Shown here: positions 1 through 9,862 of the stretch, piece by piece
How positions within the stretch are numbered: position 1 is the stretch's first letter
Layout of the letters: every line of letters starts with the position of its first letter
Assembly (NCBI GenBank): GCA_932521025.1
Contig: OW051473.1
Coordinates: 1,736,001-1,800,000, forward strand
Reading direction: 5' to 3'
Origin: Oscheius onirici
Taxonomy: Eukaryota > Nematoda > Chromadorea > Rhabditida > Rhabditidae
Length of the DNA stretch: 64,000 bases
The notes under the pieces: model-generated
The model's database searches: none
Seen by the model: the letters and a program-made list of their open reading frames with translations, nothing else
What the model was told of the DNA's origin: nothing
Program-made: the position numbers and the translations under genes

Positions 1-1809
1 CAAATATACCTCTCCAGCTATCTGCAGTGCTATTTGGTAGATATGCTCGCCGTCGTTAAACTGTTCATCTTCCACATGACCCTTGTTCCACTCCCTTATC
101 ACTTTCATCGCAGCTTTTGGTCGTGCAGCGATTGCCCAAGTCTATAAAGGCGTATTTAAATGGAAAGTTTAGTATTTTTACCAGATAGACTTTGTGCATG
201 GTGATGTCGAGCATTGAGGCCAAATAGAAGCAAATTTGTCTCTCGAAAGGCAGTTTCTGAACCTCTGCGTAGACGTAATTGTAGAGTATCGGCGCGTCAA
301 GATATCGATACATTTCTATCAGATCCGCTAGGTCGTCATCGGTAAGCTCCCAATAATGCTCTAAACAACAATACTCATATATAAAAATTATTAAGAATAC
401 AAACCAGGATCAGTCCTGAAAGTTATTTGAAGAGCGCGAACCACAGTCCTTTTCTTGTAGGGAAGGTACACGGTCATCATATCCTCGACAAAATCATCCT
501 CATCGAAGCGGTGCCAGAACAATCGGGTTGTCTAAATTGCGTTGATTGCAAGGCTCAAAATATAAACGAACAATGAAGTGAGTGTAGAGCTTTGCCTTAT
601 CCGATGTGATGATCACGCAATCTGTGGCATACGTCTTTTGGTCGAAGAAGGGGGTAAGTTGTACCAATGGCATTCCTAGCCGGAAATCTTGCTTTCCGAA
701 GCCTGGAGGAACCGCAGCTTGATTCATTTGGCTGTAACAAACGATTTAAAAAGTAGAACGTTAAGGAATCACCTCATAAGCATCCCATAAAGACGCGTGT
801 CCCTCATCGGCTGTGTAGAATTTAAATATTCGTTGACCAGGTCTTGCTTCCATCTATAAATCGAATATTTTGCAATTCAAATGCTGTTTTCTTGGCTAAA
901 ATAGCAATACTTACAAGTCTTCCATATGCTTTTCGTGAACCTTTCTCATAGCTTCGGGAAACTCAATCTCTTGCGCCTGTAGGAATTTTGAAATGTCTAC
1001 TAGCCTAAATACTACTTTTTAAATAAAAAATATTGTAAGTGTCTCACATGTTTCGTCGCGGAATGGGAATGTGTCCCTCGATGGGATCAAGATATCCCGG
1101 CGCTTGGGTACGGTGTCTCCTTCTCGCCACCAAGAAAGATCGGGATGGTGGCAATTGAGAAGATCCGACGATATCTTCCTGTACCAGGGCATTGTCACGA
1201 GCAAGTCTCTCTTTCAATCGAGCGATGAACTCTTTAGCAAAAACGTCGTCAACTTCTTCCTGCACCAAATCGATCTTCTTCCGTGCTTCCTCAGTTTCTT
1301 TTTTTTTCGTTTTCTTGGACTGTTTCTTTTTGGCATTCTTGCTGGTTTCTTCAGGCTGTCTATAATGCCGATGTTTTCATCAAAATAACAAATTCTTACG
1401 TAGACGGGGCATCATCGGTATCTAATTCAGCGAGAGTTATCCCTTCCAGGGCTGGAATCACCTCGTCGAGACTGGGTAGTAGTCGATCCAAAGAACTGTC
1501 CGAAGTCGGAGACTCGCATGTAGGTATGCTTTCAATTTCTTCGCCGTTGCCATTGAAACTGCAGTCATCACTGCAATAATCTCTGAAAGCACTTCGATGT
1601 TTTCAATCCGGCAAGCAATTTTGACCTGTTTGGTCATCATTCAAATTATTAAAAATGAAAAAATATTCAAACTCTCACCCTGGGTCGTATTCATCGTCAT
1701 CACTGACTCTCGATTCAACTGGCTCGATTTTTGATTCTTCTTTTGCTGGAGCTGGCTCTGGAGCCTTCTGAGGAGGTGTTGACTTTTTTGCCCCGTTTTT
1801 CTTTGGCAT
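1..1809 (-). CDS. Conserved protein of unknown function, partial (3' end beyond window)
   Basis: I do not recognise the family. The ATG lies at 1807-1809, with a TTTCAG acceptor five bases upstream on the minus strand (probable trans-splice site). Exons are separated by short introns, for example 1674 down to about 1597, and one of about 43 bp near 135-175. The N-terminus is Lys/Pro-rich (starting MPKKNGAKK), followed by an acidic Ser-rich stretch and a basic run of Lys/Glu. A charged helical segment (VQEEVDDVFAKEFIARLKER) comes next, then a folded-looking region with LYGMLMR, PPGFGKQDFRLGMPLVQLTPFF and RTVVRALQITFRTDPG. The last visible part, around MYRYLDAPILYNYVYAEVQK and MHKVYL joined to TWAIAARPKAAMKVIREWN, reads as helical. 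The chain is still open at base 1. Exon chaining is my inference from splice signals and reading frame. Confidence 0.7.
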
Positions 1810-2022
1810 TTTTCTGAAAATTGAATGAATTTTAAGCAAGGCCAGCGAAGAAGAGCGTAGTGACACGTACACAACAGGCAGACGATCAATGACACTATGG
1901 GAAGATGGGTCGTGGGAGGAGAGAACGCGAAATAGAGTCAATTTATGGCGAGAGAAAGATGTTCTTTTACTCTGGACTATTTATCCTAAAAAGAATACTA
2001 AAACTCATCTGCGGCAATTAAA
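1810..2022. promoter_or_regulatory. Shared intergenic region of a divergent gene pair
   Basis: Only about 213 bp separate the start codon of the minus-strand gene (1809) from the likely ATG of the plus-strand coiled-coil gene (2023), so both promoters must lie here or overlap the genes. On the minus strand a TTTCAG acceptor sits immediately before the ATG. I see no clear TATA box. Confidence 0.45.
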
Positions 2023-3639
2023 ATGACGTGCTTTTGCGTCAAATCTTACAAAAAGGAGGTAGAAGATTATGTACTGCGATTTTCTATGAGCATGGCTTTA
2101 AACCAAACAAGAACTCATCAGAATTATTTAAGAAACATGTGATTTTATAGTTTGCGGCTAAGAAACGTGATTTTACAGTTTCCGACTATTTTTTCATTTA
2201 AAAATGATTTTTTAGAACCGTCTGGAAAAGCTTCGGAGGAAAAGAGAAGCCTACAAAGAAGATGAAATAGCTGTTGAAGAACAACGAGAGCATGCGGAGA
2301 GGCTTTTAGTGAAATTTGTAATATTTTTCAAGTTGTGACTGCAAAAATATTCAGGAACAAAAAATTGCTAAAATACCTGGTGAGCCGGCCGACAATCGAG
2401 ACAAAATTACCAAGAGGCTCTTTGAAATGATGGCAAGTCTGCGGAAGCAGCAAGAAGAACTCGAAAAGGTAGAAAAATTCGTTTTATTGGAAAAATTTGG
2501 GTCGACGCCGCAACGCTCTTTTTCAATCAAAATTTTAGACTACGGTATGCGGACGGCGAAGGAATTGCGTACGCGATTAGTTGAACTAACTCACGTTAAT
2601 TGCCGTCGCGTTTCGGCAACCCACGCGCAATTCAAATTGCTTTTGATCATACCATCGATTTTTTTATCCAGACCGTACCCCATATTTCTGTAAGAAATGG
2701 TGTTAAAAATTCGTACAGTCTTAATGAAGACGATCAAAAACTTTCGCAACATTTTGTTTGCCTCGTACACTAATCTTTCCCGTTCCACCCCGACGGTTCA
2801 TTGAATGAAACGTTGGTTTCATCACATTGCAAATCTGTTTTCCATCTCCCTTCTAATATTCTCTCGTGACGCCCAATGAAGTGAGAAGCCAATCCCATTA
2901 GTCCGCATCTCATCTTGAATTCCCTGTAATGAAGGAGGGGGCTTCATGCGTAGACAGCCTTTTTCATCTTTTTATGTGCCTCATTCAGTCAATTAGCTCA
3001 TCCGTTTGCAGGTACTGGCCGAGAATGCGACGATCCAAAAAGAAATGAACTGGACATCACAGACTCTCTACCGCAGCTTTGCCATCATCGAGGACGCTCT
3101 CTATAAGGTCGGTGTTTTCTTCGTATTTGAACTTTTTTTTCATCGCATAAGATACAAACAGGAAGGATAAAGAATATCTAAAATTTGTTTTGAAAGCCAC
3201 TAACTTTGATCCACGAAAATCTGAAGATTACGATTTGGATGGAGGATCTGGATGTTTCCTTGTTTGAATGTTGTGCTACACACAAAATGACAAACTTACC
3301 CAGTTATTAAAAGCTTTCTTCCTAGGTCTAAACACACACTTCAAAACGATATTTAAGATCCATGAGAGCTACAAAGGAGGTCAGATGTACCGAACCTTTG
3401 GTCGCATCAACCTCACTTGCTCCTCGTCGACGGCACTGATTGAAAAAAACGGCAACATCCAGCGTCAATCAGAGAAGCTTGTAGATCAGGTATTTTTCTC
3501 GTTGGTTACTAAAGATTATCCGATTTAGCTCGAAGTGGAAAAACAGAAGAGTTTCTCTGCTCGACTGGAACGCATGCAGCGGGACCTCGAACTGGTTCGG
3601 CAGGAGAACGCCGAGCTCAACAAACAGCTGCGGCATTAA
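2023..3639 (+). CDS. Small coiled-coil protein (about 214 aa), unrecognised
   Basis: Six exons chain in one frame: 2023-2058, 2216-2317, 2355-2468, 3012-3107, 3304-3489 and 3529-3639. All junctions are phase 0 with GT/AG borders. The protein is rich in Glu, Lys, Arg and Gln with heptad character: NRLEKLRRKREAYKEDEIAV, EMMASLRKQQEELEK, and a C-terminal QRDLELVRQENAELNKQLRH before the stop. Between them is a less charged part (KGGQMYRTFGRINLT). No signal peptide or catalytic motif is visible. The 543-bp fourth intron is long for this window. The first exon is the least certain, because no acceptor precedes its ATG and the start may lie elsewhere. A structural or scaffold role is possible but not shown. 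Confidence 0.65.
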
Positions 3640-4374
3640 TAGCAGGTATTTTTTAAGGCTTTTTTTAATTAAAAAAACACTTCAGGCAAGTAATCCTGCT
3701 CCTATAGGGAGGAGGTGAACTGATACATCGCCCCTGGCCATGTCGTGCCGATTTCCATTTTGTCATGAGAGCAGTGTCATCATCGTCATCCAACGTGTCA
3801 TGTGTGAGAGGGTTTCTTTGTATTTTTGCACCCCCTTCAATACTGATACCCGTGTCATATTGAAGACTTATTCATTGTTTTAACTGTTATTTGCTGGTGA
3901 GGATATGCTGCTTAACAAACCGGAAATCCTCACAAGCAAAACTTTGTACTTTTAGCACACATTGACGTATCTCCCATTTCCACAAAGAAGGATGTTTTCT
4001 TCCTTTGGACTAGTTTGAAAATGAGAGATTAGTCGTTTTAACCAAAGGTTTGTTCCGGAACTGTTAACTTTCCAAACACATCTTAAGTGCTGTATTCATT
4101 GTATTTTGTAACAATATTCCCATGTTGATGTAAGCTTACGACTAGCTATTATCTTTCTCATATAATCACATTTTGCTAATAGGGTACTCACTTCTGTCAT
4201 CACCCGTGTCTGATTACCGTAGAGACACTTCCCGAACGTCATAAGAGAAACTCTGTCATTCAAGCCATTCCTGTTTCATAACTGGTTACCAAGCCCCGTA
4301 GTGCACACCCGATTCGTGTTGTATCTTGTACGTGTGTTAATAAAAGTAGTCTCCAAGTTGTTTTGTTTTGTTTT

Positions 4375-4397
4375 GAGAGAGAGAGAGAGAGAGAGAC
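4375..4397. repeat. (GA)n microsatellite
   Basis: A run of about eleven GA dinucleotides directly follows three TTTTG/GTTTT repeats (ttgttttgttttgttttg). Simple sequence with no gene attached. Confidence 0.9.
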
Positions 4398-5439
4398 GGA
4401 TTGAATCGCAGACTTAATATTTTCTTCCAATGCAGGAGCGACTGTTTTTTTTTGTCACCTCTTCGTTCTCTCGTATAACTTGATACGATACTAAGTTTGA
4501 GATCTCACTTGTCACAGCGAAGAAATGGTCGGATGGTCCATTAACTTCTTTTGCACTTTAGCAATCTGTCGAGGACAGAGAGGGGATCCAAAGTGTCATG
4601 CACTTTCCCGGGATAGACGTCTCGACCCTGAATCAGCTCCCTTTGTTGTTTGTCTACTCCTTGGATGCTTCGTACGAGAGATGCAGTGAACTTCGATTTC
4701 ATTGAGGGATGTTGAGTGGAAACCAGCGATGGTCGGATCAGACAATTTTTGTGCGAGGACAAGCGCCAGCGCGATCAGCTGCTCACGGTTTCATGCAAGC
4801 ACGAGCAGCAATCAGGCTCGTTTTGCGCAAGCACAAGCCCGCAAGGCGTACACCATCGGTGGTCTTATTTTCTAGGCTTCCTAGGATTCCTAGTACAAGG
4901 CTAGTTACCTGTCCTTTGCTCCGTTGCAATGAATACCGTTTCTTGGGTGTTTTCAGAAATTATACAGTTTTCTTGGTATTTCGGTAAAGAGAGTGCAACT
5001 TGCAGTATTAGAAGCTTTGACTTTTGACTGAGAATGTCGGGAAGGTCACATTAGCTCACAAGGGAAGTCAATTTCATTACTGTAGTATTGATGGACAGAC
5101 ATATGCGCGTGGTTGGATGAAAAACCGGTTGAGTGTACCTGATACATTTGCGATGCAGACTGACGTTCTAAGAGCAGCAGTATGATTGTGATAGAGATCT
5201 GTTTCCATGTCTCCCATTGATTTCGTGGAAGGTAATAATAAACAAAACAGTATTTATGAAAATCAACAATCGGTGAAAAAGCTGCTCCACTACATTTCTG
5301 AAGGGTTTCTTTTCAAGGATCCTAGAGATTTCTTCACTACGTGGCGTGCTCCAGAATTCTTGGAGCATAGAATACAGTACTCTGATACGGCATTCTATAT
5401 AGAGCTGTAGCTGATAGACACTTCCTCCATTTAACTGCA

Positions 5440-5765
5440 AAACATTGTTTAAACTGTGAGAGATGTTTCCATGTATTCGAATCTATTTTGATTTTGTGAC
5501 AATATCTCCATGGAACAATCTGACTTGACTGATGTCACAGTCAAATGATTTAACGTGCTTCAGCCGTGATCTTTTGCAAATACAATTGCCCAAAGATTAC
5601 TCACTGTAGCAAGCCCGCGATAGTCTCGAAAACATGTGTTGAAATCGCGACAGATGTTTATACGTATTCTAAACAGTTTTGATATTATGATGACATCGAT
5701 TCCCACAAACATTGTCGCTTGACTCAGATTTGTCATAGCCTAAACTATCGGAGCTGGCAATTACT
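5440..5765 (+). repeat. Degenerate direct repeat, two units about 190 bp apart
   Basis: The stretch starting near 5446 (agagatgtttccatgtattc, then attttgat, tgacaat, cttgact, tgtca) recurs near 5636 (acagatgtttatacgtattc, then gttttgat, tgatgacat, cttgact, tgtcat). The two copies align by eye over roughly 110 bp with many substitutions. This is an old local duplication or two copies of one dispersed repeat. Confidence 0.5.
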
Positions 5766-6239
5766 CACATTCGTAACTGACATCATGACGCAAGGTGAAA
5801 AGTACAACTTCGACGGTGTTAAGCAATATAAAATTTGGACTTCAATCTTCCAAATCTTAAAACAAAACATGTGGAATTTCGTAAAAACTACGAGATTTTG
5901 CGATTACAGACTTCTTTTATCGTGAAGAGTATAAAACTGATAACTACTTTGGCCATAACGTGTCTGACGATGGTTTCTTCACCTTCTCATCAGCAAATCT
6001 CTTCCATCTCTTCAATTACACATTTCCTATAGTAGCGTGTTTGATATCATTGAATAGCCCTTCGTCAATACTGCCTCAGTCTTAGAGGACGTAAAATTTC
6101 AACTATTTACCGGCAAGTTATTTCGAAAAAGCCCAATTCGTAAAGCAAAATTAGTTTTCACAGTTGTGGTGATTCAGAATGTCTGGTGCCCTCTTGACTT
6201 CCAGCGGTCACTCAACTCGGAGAGGGGCGTGACTTTTCG

Positions 6240-6410
6240 GACAGTTCGCCCTCCACCAGGGAGCAGTATAAAAGAGCCACAATAGCCAGTTGATCATCAA
6301 AACCGCGCCATCGACTGATCAACTCTTCCGCTCCTAAACTTCAACCCATCGATCGTCTGGCACCGTCTGGCACCTCTTGTGGTCTTCGGCTCGTCTACAT
6401 CTCGGTACAG
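6240..6410 (+). promoter_or_regulatory. TATA-type core promoter with possible untranslated leader exon
   Basis: A consensus TATAAAAG at 6267-6274 is preceded by GC-rich sequence. About 30 bp downstream a possible initiator (tgatcatca) begins a stretch ending in a strong splice donor, CAG|GTATGCC after 6410. The leader has no ATG. A downstream ATG at 6690 opens about 20 codons to another donor-like site (ATG|GTACGTG after 6748), but I could not find a continuing exon. The transcript served by this promoter is unknown. Confidence 0.4.
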
Positions 6411-6834
6411 GTATGCCAAGTGTGTCAAGCAACCGGGGTGAGAAGGGATTTGTCTGAGGCTTGAGAGATGCGCAAAAAAGTAGGTTAACAAGCGTTCTTT
6501 TGTCAGGTCACTCGCTGACGTTTTGTGAGCTGAAAAGAAAAACAGTGAGATTTCGTAAGTGTTGCGCCTTGTTTGCGACAGAGATGCATGTCGCTTGCCT
6601 TGTTATCACCACACCCTGCCACAGTCTTGAGACATTCTAGTAGACCTGTTCTACTTGTTAGTGTTTAAGAAGAGTTAAGGTTCGCTAGAATGTCTAGGGA
6701 CACTTCCCCCAAGCCTGCCTCGGATGACAACGCGGTCACTCTGCTATGGTACGTGTTTCATACAGTGACGATATAAGTACCTTAACAGAGTGACTGTTTG
6801 TTATACGCTCTCGACTACCAGAAATGCAGGTCTA

Positions 6835-6887
6835 TCATTTTCGTTTTCGGGTCATCTATATTGGAATTACCCGTAAACCGAAAATGA
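6835..6887. repeat. Short hairpin-forming inverted repeat
   Basis: Left arm tcattttcgttttcgggt and right arm acccgtaaaccgaaaatga can pair over about 17 bp, with one mismatch and one bulge, around a loop of roughly 12 bases. The length is compatible with a small-RNA precursor, but it could equally be the core of a miniature element. No sequence evidence favours transcription. Confidence 0.4.
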
Positions 6888-7316
6888 CGAAACGTAGTTT
6901 CTCTTGTCTTCCAATACTGTCTTCTGTGTTGCATGCACGGGATTGCGGCTGCTAGCCCAACCCGTTTGTTAGTCTGTTTTGCATCTCTCCCAATATGTGC
7001 GGTGAGATCATCACAGTCTACGGACGGTGCGGGTGAATCATGGCACTTTCCTCATTGTATTAAATTACATGTCAGGGATCGTAGCACAGCCCTACCCTGT
7101 CAGTGATCCCGATAGTTCTTATCCAGTTTGAGCGATGAGATAAATGAAGAATCACCGATAGCTCAGGCGTAAAGTGTCACGTGGTTTCTCCACTACAGCA
7201 TAACCTGCATTGTTGAACAAAACAGCTATTTACTAGTATTGGGACGTTTCACCATCAACGGTCGTAAGCTGAATCATTATCGATGTCGTCCTCGTCGGAG
7301 AAAGTCTTCGAGCCGT

Positions 7317-7855
7317 GCAGTGCATTATGACCGAAGGACAACTACTGCTGTCAGGACAACCAATTCGGTTTGTCCAGCACTTTGTCTACCTTGGAAGTTC
7401 AGTCACCTGCACCTCGGAAAATCAGGAGTTGTCGTGAACGAAAGACGTCGCGAAAGACGAAGGACTTTCTCACCAAACGATCGGTTCTGATGAGGACGAA
7501 ACGAATGGTGTATCTGACCTGCGTCGTCCCAAGTCTGCTGTACTGAAGCGAAATCTGGAGTCTCCGAACAGATGAACGAAAAAAGCTAGCAGCCGAAAAA
7601 CGTCAGAAAAGCCATTCTCGGACTTTCCCTTCTGGATCGAGTGAGAAATGATGCTGTCAGAAAGAGGACGGGGCTGCCCCATATTCTGGACATGGTTTGG
7701 AAGAGTAAAGTGAAATGGGCGAGACAACAGGTTACGATGGGAGGAGACAGGTGGTCTCGCAGAGTGGGCCCTATGTGAGGTGGAAAGACGATTTGAGGAA
7801 GGCCAGCGAGCGGATCGGAAGACCGGCAAGGCAGCCCGACTAGGAACCCCTTTGA
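7317..7855 (+). pseudogene. Decayed LINE (C-terminal reverse-transcriptase region relic)
   Basis: In shifting frames the plus strand reads like the 3' part of a non-LTR retrotransposon. The visible signs are FVYLGSSVT, then a stretch matching the usual RMVYL..VVPSLLY segment, then RNDAVRKRTGLPHILDMVWK, KVKWARQ, DRWSRRV, and finally VRWKDDLRKASERIG. This order (thumb, then the W-A-R and R-W motifs near the C-terminus) is typical of LINE ORF2 ends. There are several frameshifts and at least one in-frame stop, so it is dead. Sequence after 7855 is AT-rich (cataataaat), possibly the old 3' tail. Confidence 0.7.
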
Positions 7856-8055
7856 TCCCGACATAATAAATTGTAATTTATAATTCTCTACTTGTTTTCT
7901 TAATAACATCATGCTCGTCAGGTTATGCCTTCGATCGGGACACGATTTTATCAAAGTCTCTTAGAAATCTCTGGAAAAGTCAACATTTGAACGTTTAGAG
8001 CGTTCCTCCCGGTGACAACGTCATGCACTCATTTGTCATTCGACAGGCAAAACTG

Positions 8056-8334
8056 TCACATCACAATAAACAACTCATCAGACTGCGCTCCGTTAGTGAA
8101 ATCAAAATCGCCATGGTTACTCTTGGAGTAGATCCAAATTGTGGCTGTGCTTATCAGAATAAAGGTAGCATAAAAGTAATTCGCCACGATTAGTTCGAGG
8201 GAGATTAAATGGACCGTAGCAAGAGGAAACACGATGGGAACCAAAAAAGATAACTCGATCAAATGATTCACTGACACACATTTTTTTGTAACAGACGTGT
8301 TTTGAATCTGACTGAGACTCATACTACTGAACAA
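8056..8334 (-). pseudogene. Hydrophobic ORF, possible receptor fragment
   Basis: A 92-codon ATG-started frame on the minus strand contains a long hydrophobic stretch (LIELSFLVPIVFPLATVHLI, then SLELIVANYFYATFILISTA) that would make about two membrane helices. It could be a stray exon of a nematode chemoreceptor-type gene, but no flanking exons or family motif were found. A chance frame is equally possible. Confidence 0.2.
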
Positions 8335-8382
8335 AAATCAAATCTTTGCCGCCAGCCAAATTGTGCTCTTCTTCTAACAGAA

Positions 8383-8545
8383 ATATGGTTTGTTCAAAAA
8401 AGAGAGCTCGACCGTAACCCATTTAATTCACTGCGAGACCGAAATAACAACAGAAAACTTGAGTATTCTATGTTTCCGTGTTATAAGGGTCTCGCGCGGA
8501 AACAAATGGGTTGCGGTCGAGCTCTCTTTTTTTAACAAACCATAT
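8383..8545. mobile_element. Fold-back palindrome, MITE-like (163 bp)
   Basis: The two halves are inverted copies. The left half begins atatggtttgttcaaaaaag then agctcgaccgtaacccattt; the right half ends with the reverse complement, aaatgggttgcggtcgagct then aacaaaccatat. Pairing continues inward (GCGAGACC, ATAACA, GAAA, GAGTATTCTA) with scattered mismatches and almost no loop. No coding capacity. This is the structure of a fold-back or MITE element; the target-site duplication is unclear. Confidence 0.75.
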
Positions 8546-8549
8546 CTGT

Positions 8550-9720
8550 TTGTCTGTTGCCGAATCTTTGTTTTCTCCACTTCCGATCGTTTTACTATAG
8601 ACGATATTTCGCTAGTTACCTCGACTGTCAAAATGACGAAAACGTTGACGAAAAACAAAACAATATTGTTGACAAATCAAGCAAAAGGCGTTTGTTATAC
8701 CGTTTGCATGTTGACCTTTTTAAGCAACTTATATTGTCGTCAAAACCGATAGACAGTTCTTTGGTTCAAGGAATAAAAACACTCCAAATTTTTGTGAATA
8801 CATTCGCATATGTATTCTTAATGACTCACCCCGATAAATGTTTGATCCTTGTGAGCATCCTTGTCAAAATTATGGAAGCCGTGTGGCTGGACAAAACATC
8901 AACCTGAAATTTAGCTTTTTATCATTTTTTACTGGTCCTGAACAAGTAAAGCTTTGTTCAGGACCTAGAGTTACGTACCGGTTCACACTTTATGTCAGCG
9001 TGTTCTTCCGGCTCAATTTTTGGTTTTTTGAACTGAATTTCGCTGCATAATCCAAGATTGTTTTTATCGTCACTGACTTCACTATTCGACATCTTTGAAA
9101 ATATAGAAATCGAACTGAGGAGAATAGGAGAGCTATCAGGTGACGTCGCTAGACAGACTCCCGCGAATATAAAGCGTCTGCATAGTTTTACGATGAGACT
9201 CCCTTCCGACTGTCCACTATAGTATTCAGCATTAACACTCTAGCTACGCGAGATGACGTGTAATTTTACCGAGTAAAGACTTAAATGCAAAATTCCCTTT
9301 AGTTCCGTGAAAGGACCTCCAATACCTCCTCAAGGACTGAAGATTCGAAAGAGAAAAAATTTATTGGTTTCTGGTTTCGTTATCAGCGTGCCGCATTTGG
9401 TCGGATTAATTTTTACGAACCGTGACTGTGTTCGCGTGCTCAATAGAATAAAGTGTTGCAGTTTTTACCTGTAGCACCTAACTAATTCAACTCAGCTTTC
9501 AAAACAATCGCATCTCTGCTGAGCCTGTACTTCAACATTACTCTAACTGTGTTGACACAGAATTAAAAAAAGCACCGTTTGATCAGCTGGAACTCTAACC
9601 GAATTCTCGTTGCAACTTGCTACTCAACCACCACTATCTCCTCTTCCAAAGTCTATTATTTGATAACGCCGCCCAATACTTTACAGAAAGTGCGGAAGTT
9701 ATTGGCTTGACAAGTTTCTT
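8550..9720. other. Intergenic stretch without convincing genes
   Basis: Open frames here are short and overlapping. A weak EGF-like phrase (CEHPCQNYGSR) near 8838-8880 is too short to call. A TATA-like atataaag near 9168 could belong to an unannotated transcript. Confidence 0.4.
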
Positions 9721-9728
9721 TGGAGTTT

Positions 9729-9862
9729 GTTATCAGCGGATTTGCCAAAATTTCTCGCGATAAGAGTTATATACTGGGTGTGTCTTGACGAACACTTGTG
9801 CTTCTGTCGGATTCCTTCACATTTCCAAACTTTATAGCTTTTCACGAATAATATATTTCAGC
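9729..9862 (+). promoter_or_regulatory. Promoter of first EGF/vWA-like gene, with GATA sites
   Basis: GTTATCAG at 9729-9736 (TGATAAC on the other strand) lies 134 bp before the ATG, and a second GATA site (CGATAAG) is at 9758-9764. A block at 9766-9785 reads gttatatactgggtgtgtct. The same two elements occur at matching distances before the downstream paralogue. A ttcag acceptor ends one base before the ATG, indicating a trans-splice or 5'-UTR intron site. TGATAA sites are the known binding target of intestinal GATA factors such as ELT-2; intestinal expression is inference. Confidence 0.6.

Larger units (their letters stand above)
3640..6240. other. Intergenic stretch without convincing genes
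   Basis: Short open frames occur on both strands (for example around 4709-4987 and 5168-5440), but none has coherent splice signals, a family motif or codon structure that sets it apart from noise. The region holds a GA microsatellite and an old tandem duplication, listed separately. Confidence 0.5.

Noticed and set aside
7470-7954. Minus-strand open frames of about 120 codons
   Set aside because: They lie antisense over the LINE relic, whose plus-strand motifs explain the sequence.
8838-8900. EGF-like phrase CEHPCQNYGSR upstream of paralogue 1
   Set aside because: Too short, no further cysteines in register and no splice support.
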